A stretch of 16,850 nt of DNA from Reyranella sp. (GTDB taxonomy: Bacteria > Pseudomonadota > Alphaproteobacteria > Reyranellales > Reyranellaceae): assembly GCA_030679805.1 (NCBI GenBank), contig JAUXST010000293.1:1-16850 (forward strand), written 5' to 3'. Position 1 is the first letter of the stretch. Every line of letters starts with the position of its first letter. Under the pieces are notes generated by a model. That model did no database searches, was not told the origin of the DNA, and was given only the letters and a program-made list of their open reading frames with translations. Of this stretch, positions 8,621 to 15,295 are shown one piece after another. Made by a program: the position numbers and the translations under genes.

Positions 8621-8633
8621 GGGAGAACCCACA

Positions 8634-8951
8634 ATGACTATCAAAGCAACCGATGCCTCCTTCGAGCAGGAAGTCCTGAAGTCTGACACGCCCGTCCTCG
8701 TCGACTTCTGGGCCGAGTGGTGCGGGCCGTGCCGCATGATCGGCCCGTCGCTCGAGGACATCGCCAAGGACATGGACGGCAAGCTCAAGGTCGTGAAGGT
8801 CAACATCGACGAGAACCCGATGGTGCCGACGCGCTACGGCGTCCGCTCGATCCCCACGCTGCTGCTGTTCAAGAACGGCCAGGTCGCCGCGACCAAGATC
8901 GGCGCCGAACCCAAGCAGAAGCTGGTGAGCTGGATCAACACCGTCGTCTGA
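8634..8951 (+). CDS. trxA: Thioredoxin TrxA
   Basis: Cytoplasmic disulphide reductase of 105 residues, reduced by thioredoxin reductase and donating electrons to ribonucleotide reductase, peroxiredoxins and other partners. The active site is WCGPC with Cys30 and Cys33. The buried Asp24 in LVDFWAEW and the cis-proline Pro74 in RSIPTLLLF are both present, and length matches the family. ATG 8634 follows the ribosome site GGGAGA by seven bases. An in-frame TTG at 8613 would add seven residues upstream of that site and is rejected. The gene follows addA by 85 bases, with its own promoter candidate, and converges on folC with only 25 bases between stops. Confidence 0.97.
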   Translation: MTIKATDASFEQEVLKSDTPVLVDFWAEWCGPCRMIGPSLEDIAKDMDGKLKVVKVNIDENPMVPTRYGVRSIPTLLLFKNGQVAATKIGAEPKQKLVSWINTVV

Positions 8952-8980
8952 GCCCAGATCACGGGGGCAACGACGCTCAG
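8948..8980. other. Inverted repeat spanning the convergent trxA and folC stops
   Basis: CTGAGC at 8948-8953 and GCTCAG at 8975-8980 form a perfect 6-base inverted repeat with a 21-base loop, and each arm contains one stop codon (trxA TGA, folC TGA on the other strand). An alternative pairing, CGTCGT (8942-8947) with ACGACG (8970-8975), is also possible. There is no T tract on either side. It may be a weak bidirectional terminator or chance in GC-rich DNA. Confidence 0.3.
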
Positions 8981-10269
8981 CCGTTACGGGCCAACACGGT
9001 GCCCGCGAGGTAGAGCGAGCCACAAATGAGAATGCGCATCGGCGCGGGCTGGGTGGCCAACAGGTCCTCCAGCGCCGCGCCGATGTCGTTTACGGGAACG
9101 CAATCGAGGCCGACCTCTGCTGCCTTGGCGCAGGCCTCGACCGGCGTATAGGCGGCGTGGCCTTCCGGGAATGGCACGGCGCGCGCGGCCAGTGCGTGGC
9201 GGCTGAGCGGCCGCAGAAAACCCGAAGCGTCCTTGGTCGTCTGCATCGCAAACACGAGGTAGAGCGGCAGCGGCGCCGGCTCCTTGGCCCAGTCGCTGGC
9301 CATGCGGCCCAACGCCAGGCCGCAATCCTCGTTGTGGCCGCCGTCGAGCCATAGCTCACATCCCGGCGGCAATGCCTCGACAAGCGGACCGCGGGTGAGC
9401 CGCTGCAGTCGCGCCGGCCACTCGACCGATTTCAGGCCACTGCGGATGGCCTTCTCGTCGATGTCGAAGCGGGCCGCGCGCAGGCGTTCGATGCAGGCCA
9501 CGGCCGTCGCGGCATTGTCGAGCTGGTGCGCACCCGCCAGCGCCGGCGCCGGCAAATCGAGGCCGAGCAGGTCGCTCTCGTAGCGAAAACCGCTCGCCAG
9601 CGGCGTCATCTGCCATTCGCGCCCCATGCGGAAGAGCGGCACCGCGAGCTTGGCCGCCTCGGCGGCGATGACCTCTGCACTCACCTCGCGCTGACGCCCG
9701 ATCACGGCCGGCACGGTGCGCTTCAGGATGCCGGCTTTTTCGGCGGCGATGCTTTCCAGCCTGTCGCCCAGGAAGCCCGTATGGTCGTAGCCGATCGGCG
9801 TGATGGCCGAGAGCATGGGATCGACGACGTTGGTGGTGTCCCTCCGGCCACCCATCCCCACCTCGAGGATGGCAAGATCGGCCGGGATGCGGGCAAATGC
9901 CAGCAATGCAGCGACCGTGGTGATCTCGAAAAAAGTGATTGGCTTGCCGGCGTTGACCTCCTCGCATTCCATCAGGATGGCGTCGAGTTCACCATTCTCG
10001 ATCAAGCGGCCCGCCACGCGAATGCGCTCATTGAAGTGCACGAGATGCGGCGACGTGTAGACATGCACGCGAAAGCCGGCAGCCTCGGCCATGGCACGCA
10101 GATAAGCGACCAGCGAGCCCTTACCGTTGGTGCCGGCGACATGGACGACCGGCGGCAGCTTCTTGTGCGGTGATCCGATCTCGGCCAGCAGCCGCTCGAT
10201 CCGATCCAGCCCCAGATCGATGGCGCGCGGATAGAGCCGCGTCAGGCGCTCCAGGATCGGGTCGGTCAT
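8977..10269 (-). CDS. folC: FolC, bifunctional folylpolyglutamate/dihydrofolate synthase
   Basis: Mur-ligase-fold ATP-dependent enzyme of 430 residues that adds glutamate to dihydropteroate and extends polyglutamate tails on folates. The P-loop HVAGTNGKGS lies at 43-52, the YTSPHLVHFNERI folate-binding segment at 71-83, FFEITT at 113-118, and the EVGMGGRRDTTN signature at 136-147, followed by YDHTGFLGDRLESIAAEKAGILK-type ligase residues. The signature usually reads GLGGRLDATN, so L-to-R and A-to-T changes are present, though the flanking residues fit. Length is normal. ATG 10269 lacks a clear ribosome site; it is 22 bases downstream of the accD stop and is probably co-transcribed with accD, the usual pairing in alphaproteobacteria. 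It converges on trxA. Confidence 0.95.
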   Translation of the reverse strand: MTDPILERLTRLYPRAIDLGLDRIERLLAEIGSPHKKLPPVVHVAGTNGKGSLVAYLRAMAEAAGFRVHVYTSPHLVHFNERIRVAGRLIENGELDAILMECEEVNAGKPITFFEITTVAALLAFARIPADLAILEVGMGGRRDTTNVVDPMLSAITPIGYDHTGFLGDRLESIAAEKAGILKRTVPAVIGRQREVSAEVIAAEAAKLAVPLFRMGREWQMTPLASGFRYESDLLGLDLPAPALAGAHQLDNAATAVACIERLRAARFDIDEKAIRSGLKSVEWPARLQRLTRGPLVEALPPGCELWLDGGHNEDCGLALGRMASDWAKEPAPLPLYLVFAMQTTKDASGFLRPLSRHALAARAVPFPEGHAAYTPVEACAKAAEVGLDCVPVNDIGAALEDLLATQPAPMRILICGSLYLAGTVLARNG

Positions 10270-10291
10270 GGCGGGCTCGGCGGATTGAGGC

Positions 10292-11182
10292 TCAGCGGAC
10301 CGCGACGGCGAGGCCGCGATCCTCCGAGACGAGGGGATCCATGAACAAGGAAGTCAGGCGGATCAGCGTCTCGCGCAGCTTGTGGCGATGCACGACGGCG
10401 TCGACCATGCCGTGTTCGAGCAGATATTCGGAGCGCTGGAAGCCGGCCGGCAGCTCCTGGCGGATGGTATCCTGGATCACGCGCGGGCCGGCGAAGCCGA
10501 TGATGGCATCGGGCTCGGCGATATGAACGTCGCCCAGCATGGCGAACGACGCCGACACGCCGCCGGTCGTGGGATCGGTCAGCACGACGATGTAGGGCAG
10601 GCCCGCTTGCTTCACCTTGCGTACCGCGATGGTGGTGCGGGTGAGCTGCATCAGCGACAGGATGCCCTCCTGCATGCGGGCTCCGCCGGAGGCCGAGAAG
10701 ACGATCAGCGGCGCCTTGCGGGCGACCGCAAGGTCGGCCGCCATCACCAGCCCCTCGCCCACCGCGGTGCCCATCGAGCCGCCCATGAAGCCGAAATCGA
10801 GCAGCGCCACGATGGCGATACGGCCGCCCATCGGGCCGCTCGACACCACCAGCGCATCGGTCGTGCCCTCGGCCTTGGACTGGGCTTCCTTCAGACGGGC
10901 GTCATAACGCTTGGTATCGCGGAATTTCAGCGGGTCGGCGGTGACGCGCGGCAGGGGATGCAGCTCGTACCGGCCCTCGTCGAAAAGATGCGGCAGGCGC
11001 TTCAGGGGCCTGAGCCGCATATGGTGGCCGCAGTGATTGCAAACCTCTTGGTTGGCCTCCCAGTCGCGCGTGAACAGCATCTGTTCGCACTTCGGGCACT
11101 TCAGCCAGAGATTCTCGGGCGCTTCCTTGCGGGCGACCAGCGCGCGCAGCTTGGGCCGGACGAAATTGGTCAGCCAGTTCAT
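10292..11182 (-). CDS. accD: AccD, acetyl-CoA carboxylase carboxyltransferase subunit beta
   Basis: Carboxyltransferase beta subunit, 296 residues, which with AccA moves the carboxyl group from biotin to acetyl-CoA to give malonyl-CoA for fatty acid synthesis. The N-terminal zinc ribbon is complete: Cys29, Cys32, Cys48 and Cys51 in KCPKC and CNHCGHHMRL. The crotonase-fold body carries SGGARMQEG, TGGVSASFAMLGD and IGFAGPRVI, all typical of AccD. The start MNWLTNFV fits the family, but the bases upstream (ACCGCCGCC before ATG) show no Shine-Dalgarno sequence. It is followed by folC after 22 bases and preceded by the carboxypeptidase gene on the same strand after 52 bases. In many relatives accD directly follows trpA; here a two-gene block intervenes. 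Confidence 0.97.
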   Translation of the reverse strand: MNWLTNFVRPKLRALVARKEAPENLWLKCPKCEQMLFTRDWEANQEVCNHCGHHMRLRPLKRLPHLFDEGRYELHPLPRVTADPLKFRDTKRYDARLKEAQSKAEGTTDALVVSSGPMGGRIAIVALLDFGFMGGSMGTAVGEGLVMAADLAVARKAPLIVFSASGGARMQEGILSLMQLTRTTIAVRKVKQAGLPYIVVLTDPTTGGVSASFAMLGDVHIAEPDAIIGFAGPRVIQDTIRQELPAGFQRSEYLLEHGMVDAVVHRHKLRETLIRLTSLFMDPLVSEDRGLAVAVR

Positions 11183-11207
11183 GGCGGCGGTATCGCACGA
11201 ATGGCCT

Positions 11208-11234
11208 TCCCGGCCAAGATCGGGGCGGCCGGGA
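11208..11234 (-). other. GC-rich hairpin between the carboxypeptidase gene and accD
   Basis: A perfect 8-bp stem TCCCGGCC (11208-11215) and GGCCGGGA (11227-11234) encloses an 11-base loop and abuts the carboxypeptidase stop codon at 11235-11237. No T run follows on the minus strand, so it does not meet the simple intrinsic-terminator pattern. It may reduce read-through into accD, act as an mRNA 3'-end stabiliser, or be fortuitous. Confidence 0.4.
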
Positions 11235-12479
11235 TCAGCGCAGGAAGCCGCCGAACGGCGGCACCAAATCGCCGGGTTTCTTCACCTGGCAGAACAATTT
11301 CCGTGCCTGGTAGTCGGCACAGAGTTTCTCCGCCGCCGCGGGCTCCAGGTCGGCGATGATGGCAGCCTGCCTGGTGCCCTGGTTCCCCGCCACGGGCAGG
11401 ATCCACTCCTTGCCGAGGCGCGAGAAGCCCAGGGCCGCGAGCTGCGCCTGGCCCTTGTCGAAGATCGTGCGCGCCGTGCGCCAGTCGCCGTAGGTGCCGA
11501 GCCAGGCCGCATCACCCGGGAATTCGTAGCGAATGCCACCGCATTCGCCGTAGGGCAGGACCGTCGCCGGACCGCCACCGCCGTTGTGAAGTTGCCAGAT
11601 CTTCTGGCGGTTGCCTCCCGTCTTGAGGGCAAACGCCTCGTCGAACAGCCGCACCAGGAATTCATCGCGCAGAACGGATGCGCGGAAGCCAAAGGCTACC
11701 GCGACCAGCCGCCGCCCGTCGCGAACGGCGCTGCCCACGATGTTGAAGCCGGAGGCGCAAATAAAGCCTGTCTTCAGTCCGTCGGCATAAGGTGAATAGA
11801 GATCGAGGAATTTGACACCGAGCCCGATCTTCTGCTTGCCGATGATGACGTTCCTGGTGCCGAAGTAGCCGTAGTACTGCGGAAAATCCTTCACCAGCGC
11901 GACGCCGAGAATCGCCGTGTCGCGCGCCGTCGTCATCTGTGCCGGATCAGGCAGGCCATTGGCGTTGCGGTAGGTCGTCGCCGTCATGCCGAGCCGGCGC
12001 GCCGTCTCGGTCATGCGTTGTGCGAAGACGGCCTCGGAGCCCGAAATGCGCTCGCCGAACGCGGTGGCCACATCGTTGGCCGAGTGGGCCACGAGCGCCT
12101 GCAGCCCCTGTTCCACAGTGATCGATTGGCCGGGAGCAAGCCCCAGCTTGGAGGCTTCCTTGGCCCGGGCATTGTCCGAGAAGGCGAGCGGCATGGAAAG
12201 CGTGAGGCGGCCCGCCTTCAATTCCTCGAAGACGATGTAGATCGTCATCATCTTGGTGAGCGAGGCTGGATACCAATAGGCACCGGCATTGCGCTCCATC
12301 AACACCTCGCCCGTCGCGACATCGACGACGACGAAGGGACCGGCGGGCACAGGCCCCGAGGGCGAAGCCACGGCCGCGATCTGGGCCCGGGCGGGCAACG
12401 ATAGAAGGCCGATCAGCCCCAGAAGGCACAGCAAGAAGCGCGAATTCATTGCCACCGACGCATATGAGATCGACACCAT
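11235..12479 (-). CDS. D-alanyl-D-alanine carboxypeptidase (PBP5/6 family) with SPOR-like C-terminus
   Basis: Periplasmic serine peptidase that trims the terminal D-Ala of peptidoglycan stem peptides. In 414 residues the three penicillin-binding motifs are intact: SLTK (Ser73, Lys76), SAN (Ser133-Asn135) and KTG (236-238) within DGLKTGFICASGFN. A signal peptide is clear: hydrophobic FLLCLLGLIGLLSL, then PARAQ with an AxA-type cleavage site. Start choice is uncertain. ATG 12479 has a GGAAGGG stretch upstream. ATG 12449 (MNSRF) would give a neater signal peptide of 404 total residues. After the peptidase core, roughly the last 100 residues differ from the usual PBP5 C-terminal domain; AWLGTYGDWRTAR and AEKLCADYQARKLFCQV resemble the two halves of a SPOR peptidoglycan-binding domain. 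The gene is divergent from the hydrolase at 12521 and upstream of accD. Confidence 0.9.
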   Translation of the reverse strand: MVSISYASVAMNSRFLLCLLGLIGLLSLPARAQIAAVASPSGPVPAGPFVVVDVATGEVLMERNAGAYWYPASLTKMMTIYIVFEELKAGRLTLSMPLAFSDNARAKEASKLGLAPGQSITVEQGLQALVAHSANDVATAFGERISGSEAVFAQRMTETARRLGMTATTYRNANGLPDPAQMTTARDTAILGVALVKDFPQYYGYFGTRNVIIGKQKIGLGVKFLDLYSPYADGLKTGFICASGFNIVGSAVRDGRRLVAVAFGFRASVLRDEFLVRLFDEAFALKTGGNRQKIWQLHNGGGGPATVLPYGECGGIRYEFPGDAAWLGTYGDWRTARTIFDKGQAQLAALGFSRLGKEWILPVAGNQGTRQAAIIADLEPAAAEKLCADYQARKLFCQVKKPGDLVPPFGGFLR

Positions 12480-12506
12480 ACGCCCTTCCACCCATCTACG
12501 GGAGGT

Positions 12507-12534
12507 ATTAGATCAGATCCATGCTCAAGGTCAT
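12507..12534 (-). promoter_or_regulatory. Candidate promoter of the carboxypeptidase gene
   Basis: On the minus strand, ATGACC (complement of 12529-12534, four of six to -35) is followed after 16 bases by TCTAAT (complement of 12507-12512, five of six to -10). Transcription would start near 12500, about 20 bases before the carboxypeptidase ATG. The -35 box lies inside the first codons of the divergent hydrolase gene, so the two genes share a very compact control region. This is a weak match by eye only. Confidence 0.35.
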
Positions 12535-13189
12535 GATCGCCCCCGTCACACCGTTTCAACAGAACTGCTCCCTCGCCTGGTGCGACGAGACCATGGAGGG
12601 GACCGCCGTAGATCCGGGCGGCGACTTCGACATGCTGAAGCGGGCGATTTCCGAGCAGGGAATCAAGATCACCAAGGTCCTGCTGACCCACGGCCATGTC
12701 GATCACGCGTCGGCTGCCGGTACCATGGCCGAGCACTATGGCGTCGAGATCGAGGGCCCGCATGAGGATGACCTGTTCCTGATCCAGGGGCTGCCCGAAT
12801 CGGGCGCCAAGTACAATTTCCCCATCTACAAGCCGTTCGTGCCCGATCGCTGGCTGCATGACGGCGAGCACGTGAGTCTGGGCAACCTGACGCTCGACGT
12901 CGTGCACTGTCCCGGCCATACCCCGGGCCATGTCGTGTTCGTGAACCGTCCGGCGAAGGTCGCTTTCGTGGGCGACGTACTGTTCCGCGGTTCGATCGGC
13001 CGCACCGACTTTCCGCGCGGCAACCACGAGCAGCTGCTGAATTCGATCCGCAAGAAGCTGTGGCCGCTGGGCGACGACATCACCTTCGTACCCGGCCATG
13101 GCCAGACCTCGACCTTCGGATGGGAGCGCAAGACCAATTCCTTCGTGGCCGACCTTCTGTTCGACGACGAGGAAGAGGCGAAAGCCTAG
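12521..13189 (+). CDS. YcbL-like MBL-fold hydrolase (glyoxalase II-like)
   Basis: Metallo-beta-lactamase-fold hydrolase of 222 residues, closely resembling E. coli YcbL, a small glyoxalase II-like thioesterase. Metal ligands are complete: HGHVDH (His57, His59, Asp61, His62), His133 in CPGHTPGH, Asp152 in GDVLF, and His193 in PGHG. YcbL-type landmarks VTPFQQNCSL, VDPGGD, DRWLHDGE, GSIGRTDFPRGN and GWERKTN are all present. Its physiological substrate is unproven; S-lactoylglutathione-like thioesters are the family guess. The ATG has no ribosome site at normal distance; a GGGAGG lies 15 bases upstream. The stop TAG (13187-13189) shares bases with the trpA stop on the opposite strand. It stands alone on the plus strand between two minus-strand groups. 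Confidence 0.92.
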   Translation: MLKVMIAPVTPFQQNCSLAWCDETMEGTAVDPGGDFDMLKRAISEQGIKITKVLLTHGHVDHASAAGTMAEHYGVEIEGPHEDDLFLIQGLPESGAKYNFPIYKPFVPDRWLHDGEHVSLGNLTLDVVHCPGHTPGHVVFVNRPAKVAFVGDVLFRGSIGRTDFPRGNHEQLLNSIRKKLWPLGDDITFVPGHGQTSTFGWERKTNSFVADLLFDDEEEAKA

Positions 13190-14019
13190 GCCTTGCGCAC
13201 ACCGCGGACGCCATCGGCCAGCGCCCGGATGTAGGCGAAGACGCCAGGCACCAGATCGGGCTTGGGCTTGCCCTTGTCATCGAGCCCCGCCTTCACGCGC
13301 TCGACTATGGCTGAGCCCACGACCGCGGCATCGGCATGGCGCGCCACGGCGGCGGCCTGGTCGGGCGTGCGGATGCCGAAGCCCACGCCGACCGGCAGCA
13401 TGGTGTGACGCTTGATGCGTTCGACGTGGGTGCGCACGGCTTCCTCGGTCGCCGAGCTGGTGCCGGTGATACCGAGCACCGAGACGAAATAGACGAAGCC
13501 CGAGGAATATTTCAGCACCGCCGGCAGGCGCTTGTCGTCGGTGGTGGGCGCGGTCAGCAGCACGGTGTCGATACCGGCGGCGACCGCGTAGGGCTTGAGT
13601 TCGTCGGCTTCTTCCGGCGGCAGGTCGACTAGGATAAAGCCATCGACGCCTGCGGCAGCGGCATCCTTGCAGAATTTCTCCGCGCCGCGCTGGTAGACGA
13701 GATTGTAGTAGCCCATCAGCAGGATCGGCGTTTCGTTGTCGCCGGTCTCCTTGCGGAAACGCTTCACCATGTCGAAAGTCTTGTCGACCGAGATGCCGGC
13801 CTTGAGTGCGCGTTGGCCCGCGAGCTGGATCGACGGGCCGTCGGCCATCGGGTCGGTGAACGGCATGCCGAGTTCGATGAGATCGGCACCGGCCGCCGGC
13901 AGGCCCTTGAGGATCTGGTAGCTGATGTCGGCGTCGGGGTCGCCCGCCGTGACGTAGGTCACGAGCCCGGCGCGCTTGTCGGCCTTGAGCTGGGCGAAAC
14001 GCTTGGCAATGCGGCTCAT
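13186..14019 (-). CDS. trpA: Tryptophan synthase alpha subunit
   Basis: TIM-barrel subunit of 277 residues that cleaves indole-3-glycerol phosphate to indole and glyceraldehyde-3-phosphate, passing indole to TrpB through the inter-subunit tunnel. The catalytic residues are Glu49 (LIELGMPF) and Asp60 (TDPMADGPSIQ), the same numbers as in the E. coli enzyme. LVTYVTAGDPD at 19-29 and the phosphate-binding GVGFGIRTP are present. ATG 14019 is chosen because the family start MSRIAKRF begins there and the ATG overlaps the trpB stop (ATGA). The open frame continues upstream within trpB but does not resemble TrpA. It is the last gene of the pyrF-trpF-rid-trpB-trpA run and ends inside the hydrolase stop region. 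Confidence 0.97.
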   Translation of the reverse strand: MSRIAKRFAQLKADKRAGLVTYVTAGDPDADISYQILKGLPAAGADLIELGMPFTDPMADGPSIQLAGQRALKAGISVDKTFDMVKRFRKETGDNETPILLMGYYNLVYQRGAEKFCKDAAAAGVDGFILVDLPPEEADELKPYAVAAGIDTVLLTAPTTDDKRLPAVLKYSSGFVYFVSVLGITGTSSATEEAVRTHVERIKRHTMLPVGVGFGIRTPDQAAAVARHADAAVVGSAIVERVKAGLDDKGKPKPDLVPGVFAYIRALADGVRGVRKA

Positions 14020-15236
14020 GATTCGATCTTCATTCCCATGCGCGCGGCCACCTGCGGCACGTCCTTGTCGCCGCGGCCAGAGAGATTCATCACCAGCAGA
14101 TTGTTCTTGGGCAACTTGGGCGCGAGCTGCATCACGTGCGCCAGCGCATGTGACGATTCCAGCGCGGGAATGATGCCCTCGAGCTTGCACAGCAGCTGGA
14201 AGGCCTCGAGCGCCTCATTGTCGGTCGCCGACACATATTCGACGCGGCCGTTTTCCTTCAGCCACGAATGCTCGGGACCGATGCCGGGATAGTCGAGACC
14301 GGCCGAGATCGAGTGCGCCTCGATAATCTGGCCTTCCTTGTCCTGCAGCAGATAGGTGCGGTTGCCGTGCAGCACGCCGGGACGGCCGCCGGTGAGCGAC
14401 GCGGCATGCTGGCCGGTTTCGATGCCGTGGCCCGCCGCCTCGACGCCGACGATGCGAACGCCCGGATCGTCGAGGAAAGGATGGAACAGGCCCATGGCGT
14501 TCGAGCCGCCGCCGATACAGGCGACAAGCGTGTCGGGCAAGCGGCCCTCGGCCTTCATCATCTGCTGGCGCGTCTCGTTGCCGATGACGCACTGGAAGTC
14601 ACGCACCATCGCCGGATAGGGATGCGGGCCCGCCACCGTGCCGATGCAGTAGAAGGTGTTCTCGCAGGTCGCGACCCAGTCGCGCAGCGCCTCGTTCATC
14701 GCGTCCTTCAGCGTCGAGGAGCCCGCCGTCACCGGCCGCACCTCGGCACCCAGCATCTTCATGCGAAAGACGTTGGGCGACTGGCGCTCGACGTCGACCG
14801 AGCCCATGAAGACGACGCAGGGAATGTCGAACAGGGCGCAGGCCGTGGCCGTCGCCACGCCATGCTGGCCGGCGCCGGTTTCGGCGATTACGCGTGTCTT
14901 GCCCATGCGCTTGGCCATCAGAACCTGGCCCAGCACGTTGTTGATCTTGTGGCTGCCGGTGTGGTTCAGCTCGTCGCGCTTCAGGTAGATCTTGGCGCCG
15001 CCCAGCTTCTCGGTCAGGCGCTTGGCGTAATAGAGCGGGCTGGGTCGGCCGGCATAGTGCTCCAGCAGATAGTCGAGTTCGCTCTGGAACGCCGGATCGG
15101 CCTTGGCGGCGTTGTAGGCCTTTTCCAGCTCGAGGATCAGCGGCATCAGCGTCTCGGCGACGTAGCGGCCGCCGAAAATGCCGAAATGCCCGCGCTCGTC
15201 GGGACCGGTGCGAAAACTGTTGGGTGAAATGGCCAT
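14016..15236 (-). CDS. trpB: Tryptophan synthase beta subunit
   Basis: PLP enzyme of 406 residues that condenses indole with serine, via an enzyme-bound aminoacrylate, to give tryptophan. The Schiff-base lysine is Lys97 in HTGSHKINN, the catalytic glutamate is Glu119 in ETGAGQHG, and the PLP phosphate-binding loop is IGGGSNAMG. The N-terminus MAISPNSFRTGPDERGHFGIFGGRYV is of the TrpB1 type. ATG 15236 has AGGAAGAG just upstream. The same frame stays open upstream through the rid gene, but that extension is noise. It overlaps trpA by four bases, while on its other side a 59-base gap separates it from the rid gene and holds a possible internal promoter. Confidence 0.97.
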   Translation of the reverse strand: MAISPNSFRTGPDERGHFGIFGGRYVAETLMPLILELEKAYNAAKADPAFQSELDYLLEHYAGRPSPLYYAKRLTEKLGGAKIYLKRDELNHTGSHKINNVLGQVLMAKRMGKTRVIAETGAGQHGVATATACALFDIPCVVFMGSVDVERQSPNVFRMKMLGAEVRPVTAGSSTLKDAMNEALRDWVATCENTFYCIGTVAGPHPYPAMVRDFQCVIGNETRQQMMKAEGRLPDTLVACIGGGSNAMGLFHPFLDDPGVRIVGVEAAGHGIETGQHAASLTGGRPGVLHGNRTYLLQDKEGQIIEAHSISAGLDYPGIGPEHSWLKENGRVEYVSATDNEALEAFQLLCKLEGIIPALESSHALAHVMQLAPKLPKNNLLVMNLSGRGDKDVPQVAARMGMKIES

Positions 15237-15259
15237 TGCTCTTCCTGTCGAGACCGGCG

Positions 15260-15289
15260 GGCTTAGCAGTCCCGACAGGGGTCGGTCAA
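15260..15289 (-). promoter_or_regulatory. Possible internal promoter of trpBA with an inverted repeat in its spacer
   Basis: On the minus strand, TTGACC (complement of 15284-15289, five of six to -35) is followed after 18 bases by TAAGCC (complement of 15260-15265), preceded by TG as in extended -10 elements. The -10 match itself is poor. A short inverted repeat CCGAC-CCCT-GTCGG (15272-15285) fills much of the spacer and touches the -35 box, which is where an operator could sit. The start point would be near 15253, leaving a leader of about 17 bases with the trpB ribosome site. Confidence 0.3.
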
Positions 15290-15295
15290 AGAGCC

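Noticed and set aside
8613..8633. TTG start for trxA
   Set aside because: It lies upstream of the ribosome site GGGAGA and would make that site coding; ATG 8634 gives the normal thioredoxin N-terminus.
12521..13189. Beta-lactamase (antibiotic resistance) reading of the MBL-fold gene
   Set aside because: No signal peptide is present, and the landmarks are those of YcbL/glyoxalase II-like cytoplasmic hydrolases.
13186..14190. trpA and trpF frames extending upstream into trpB and pyrF
   Set aside because: Family resemblance begins at the ATGs that overlap the preceding stops (14019 and 16532); the extensions are read-through of the neighbouring gene's other frame.
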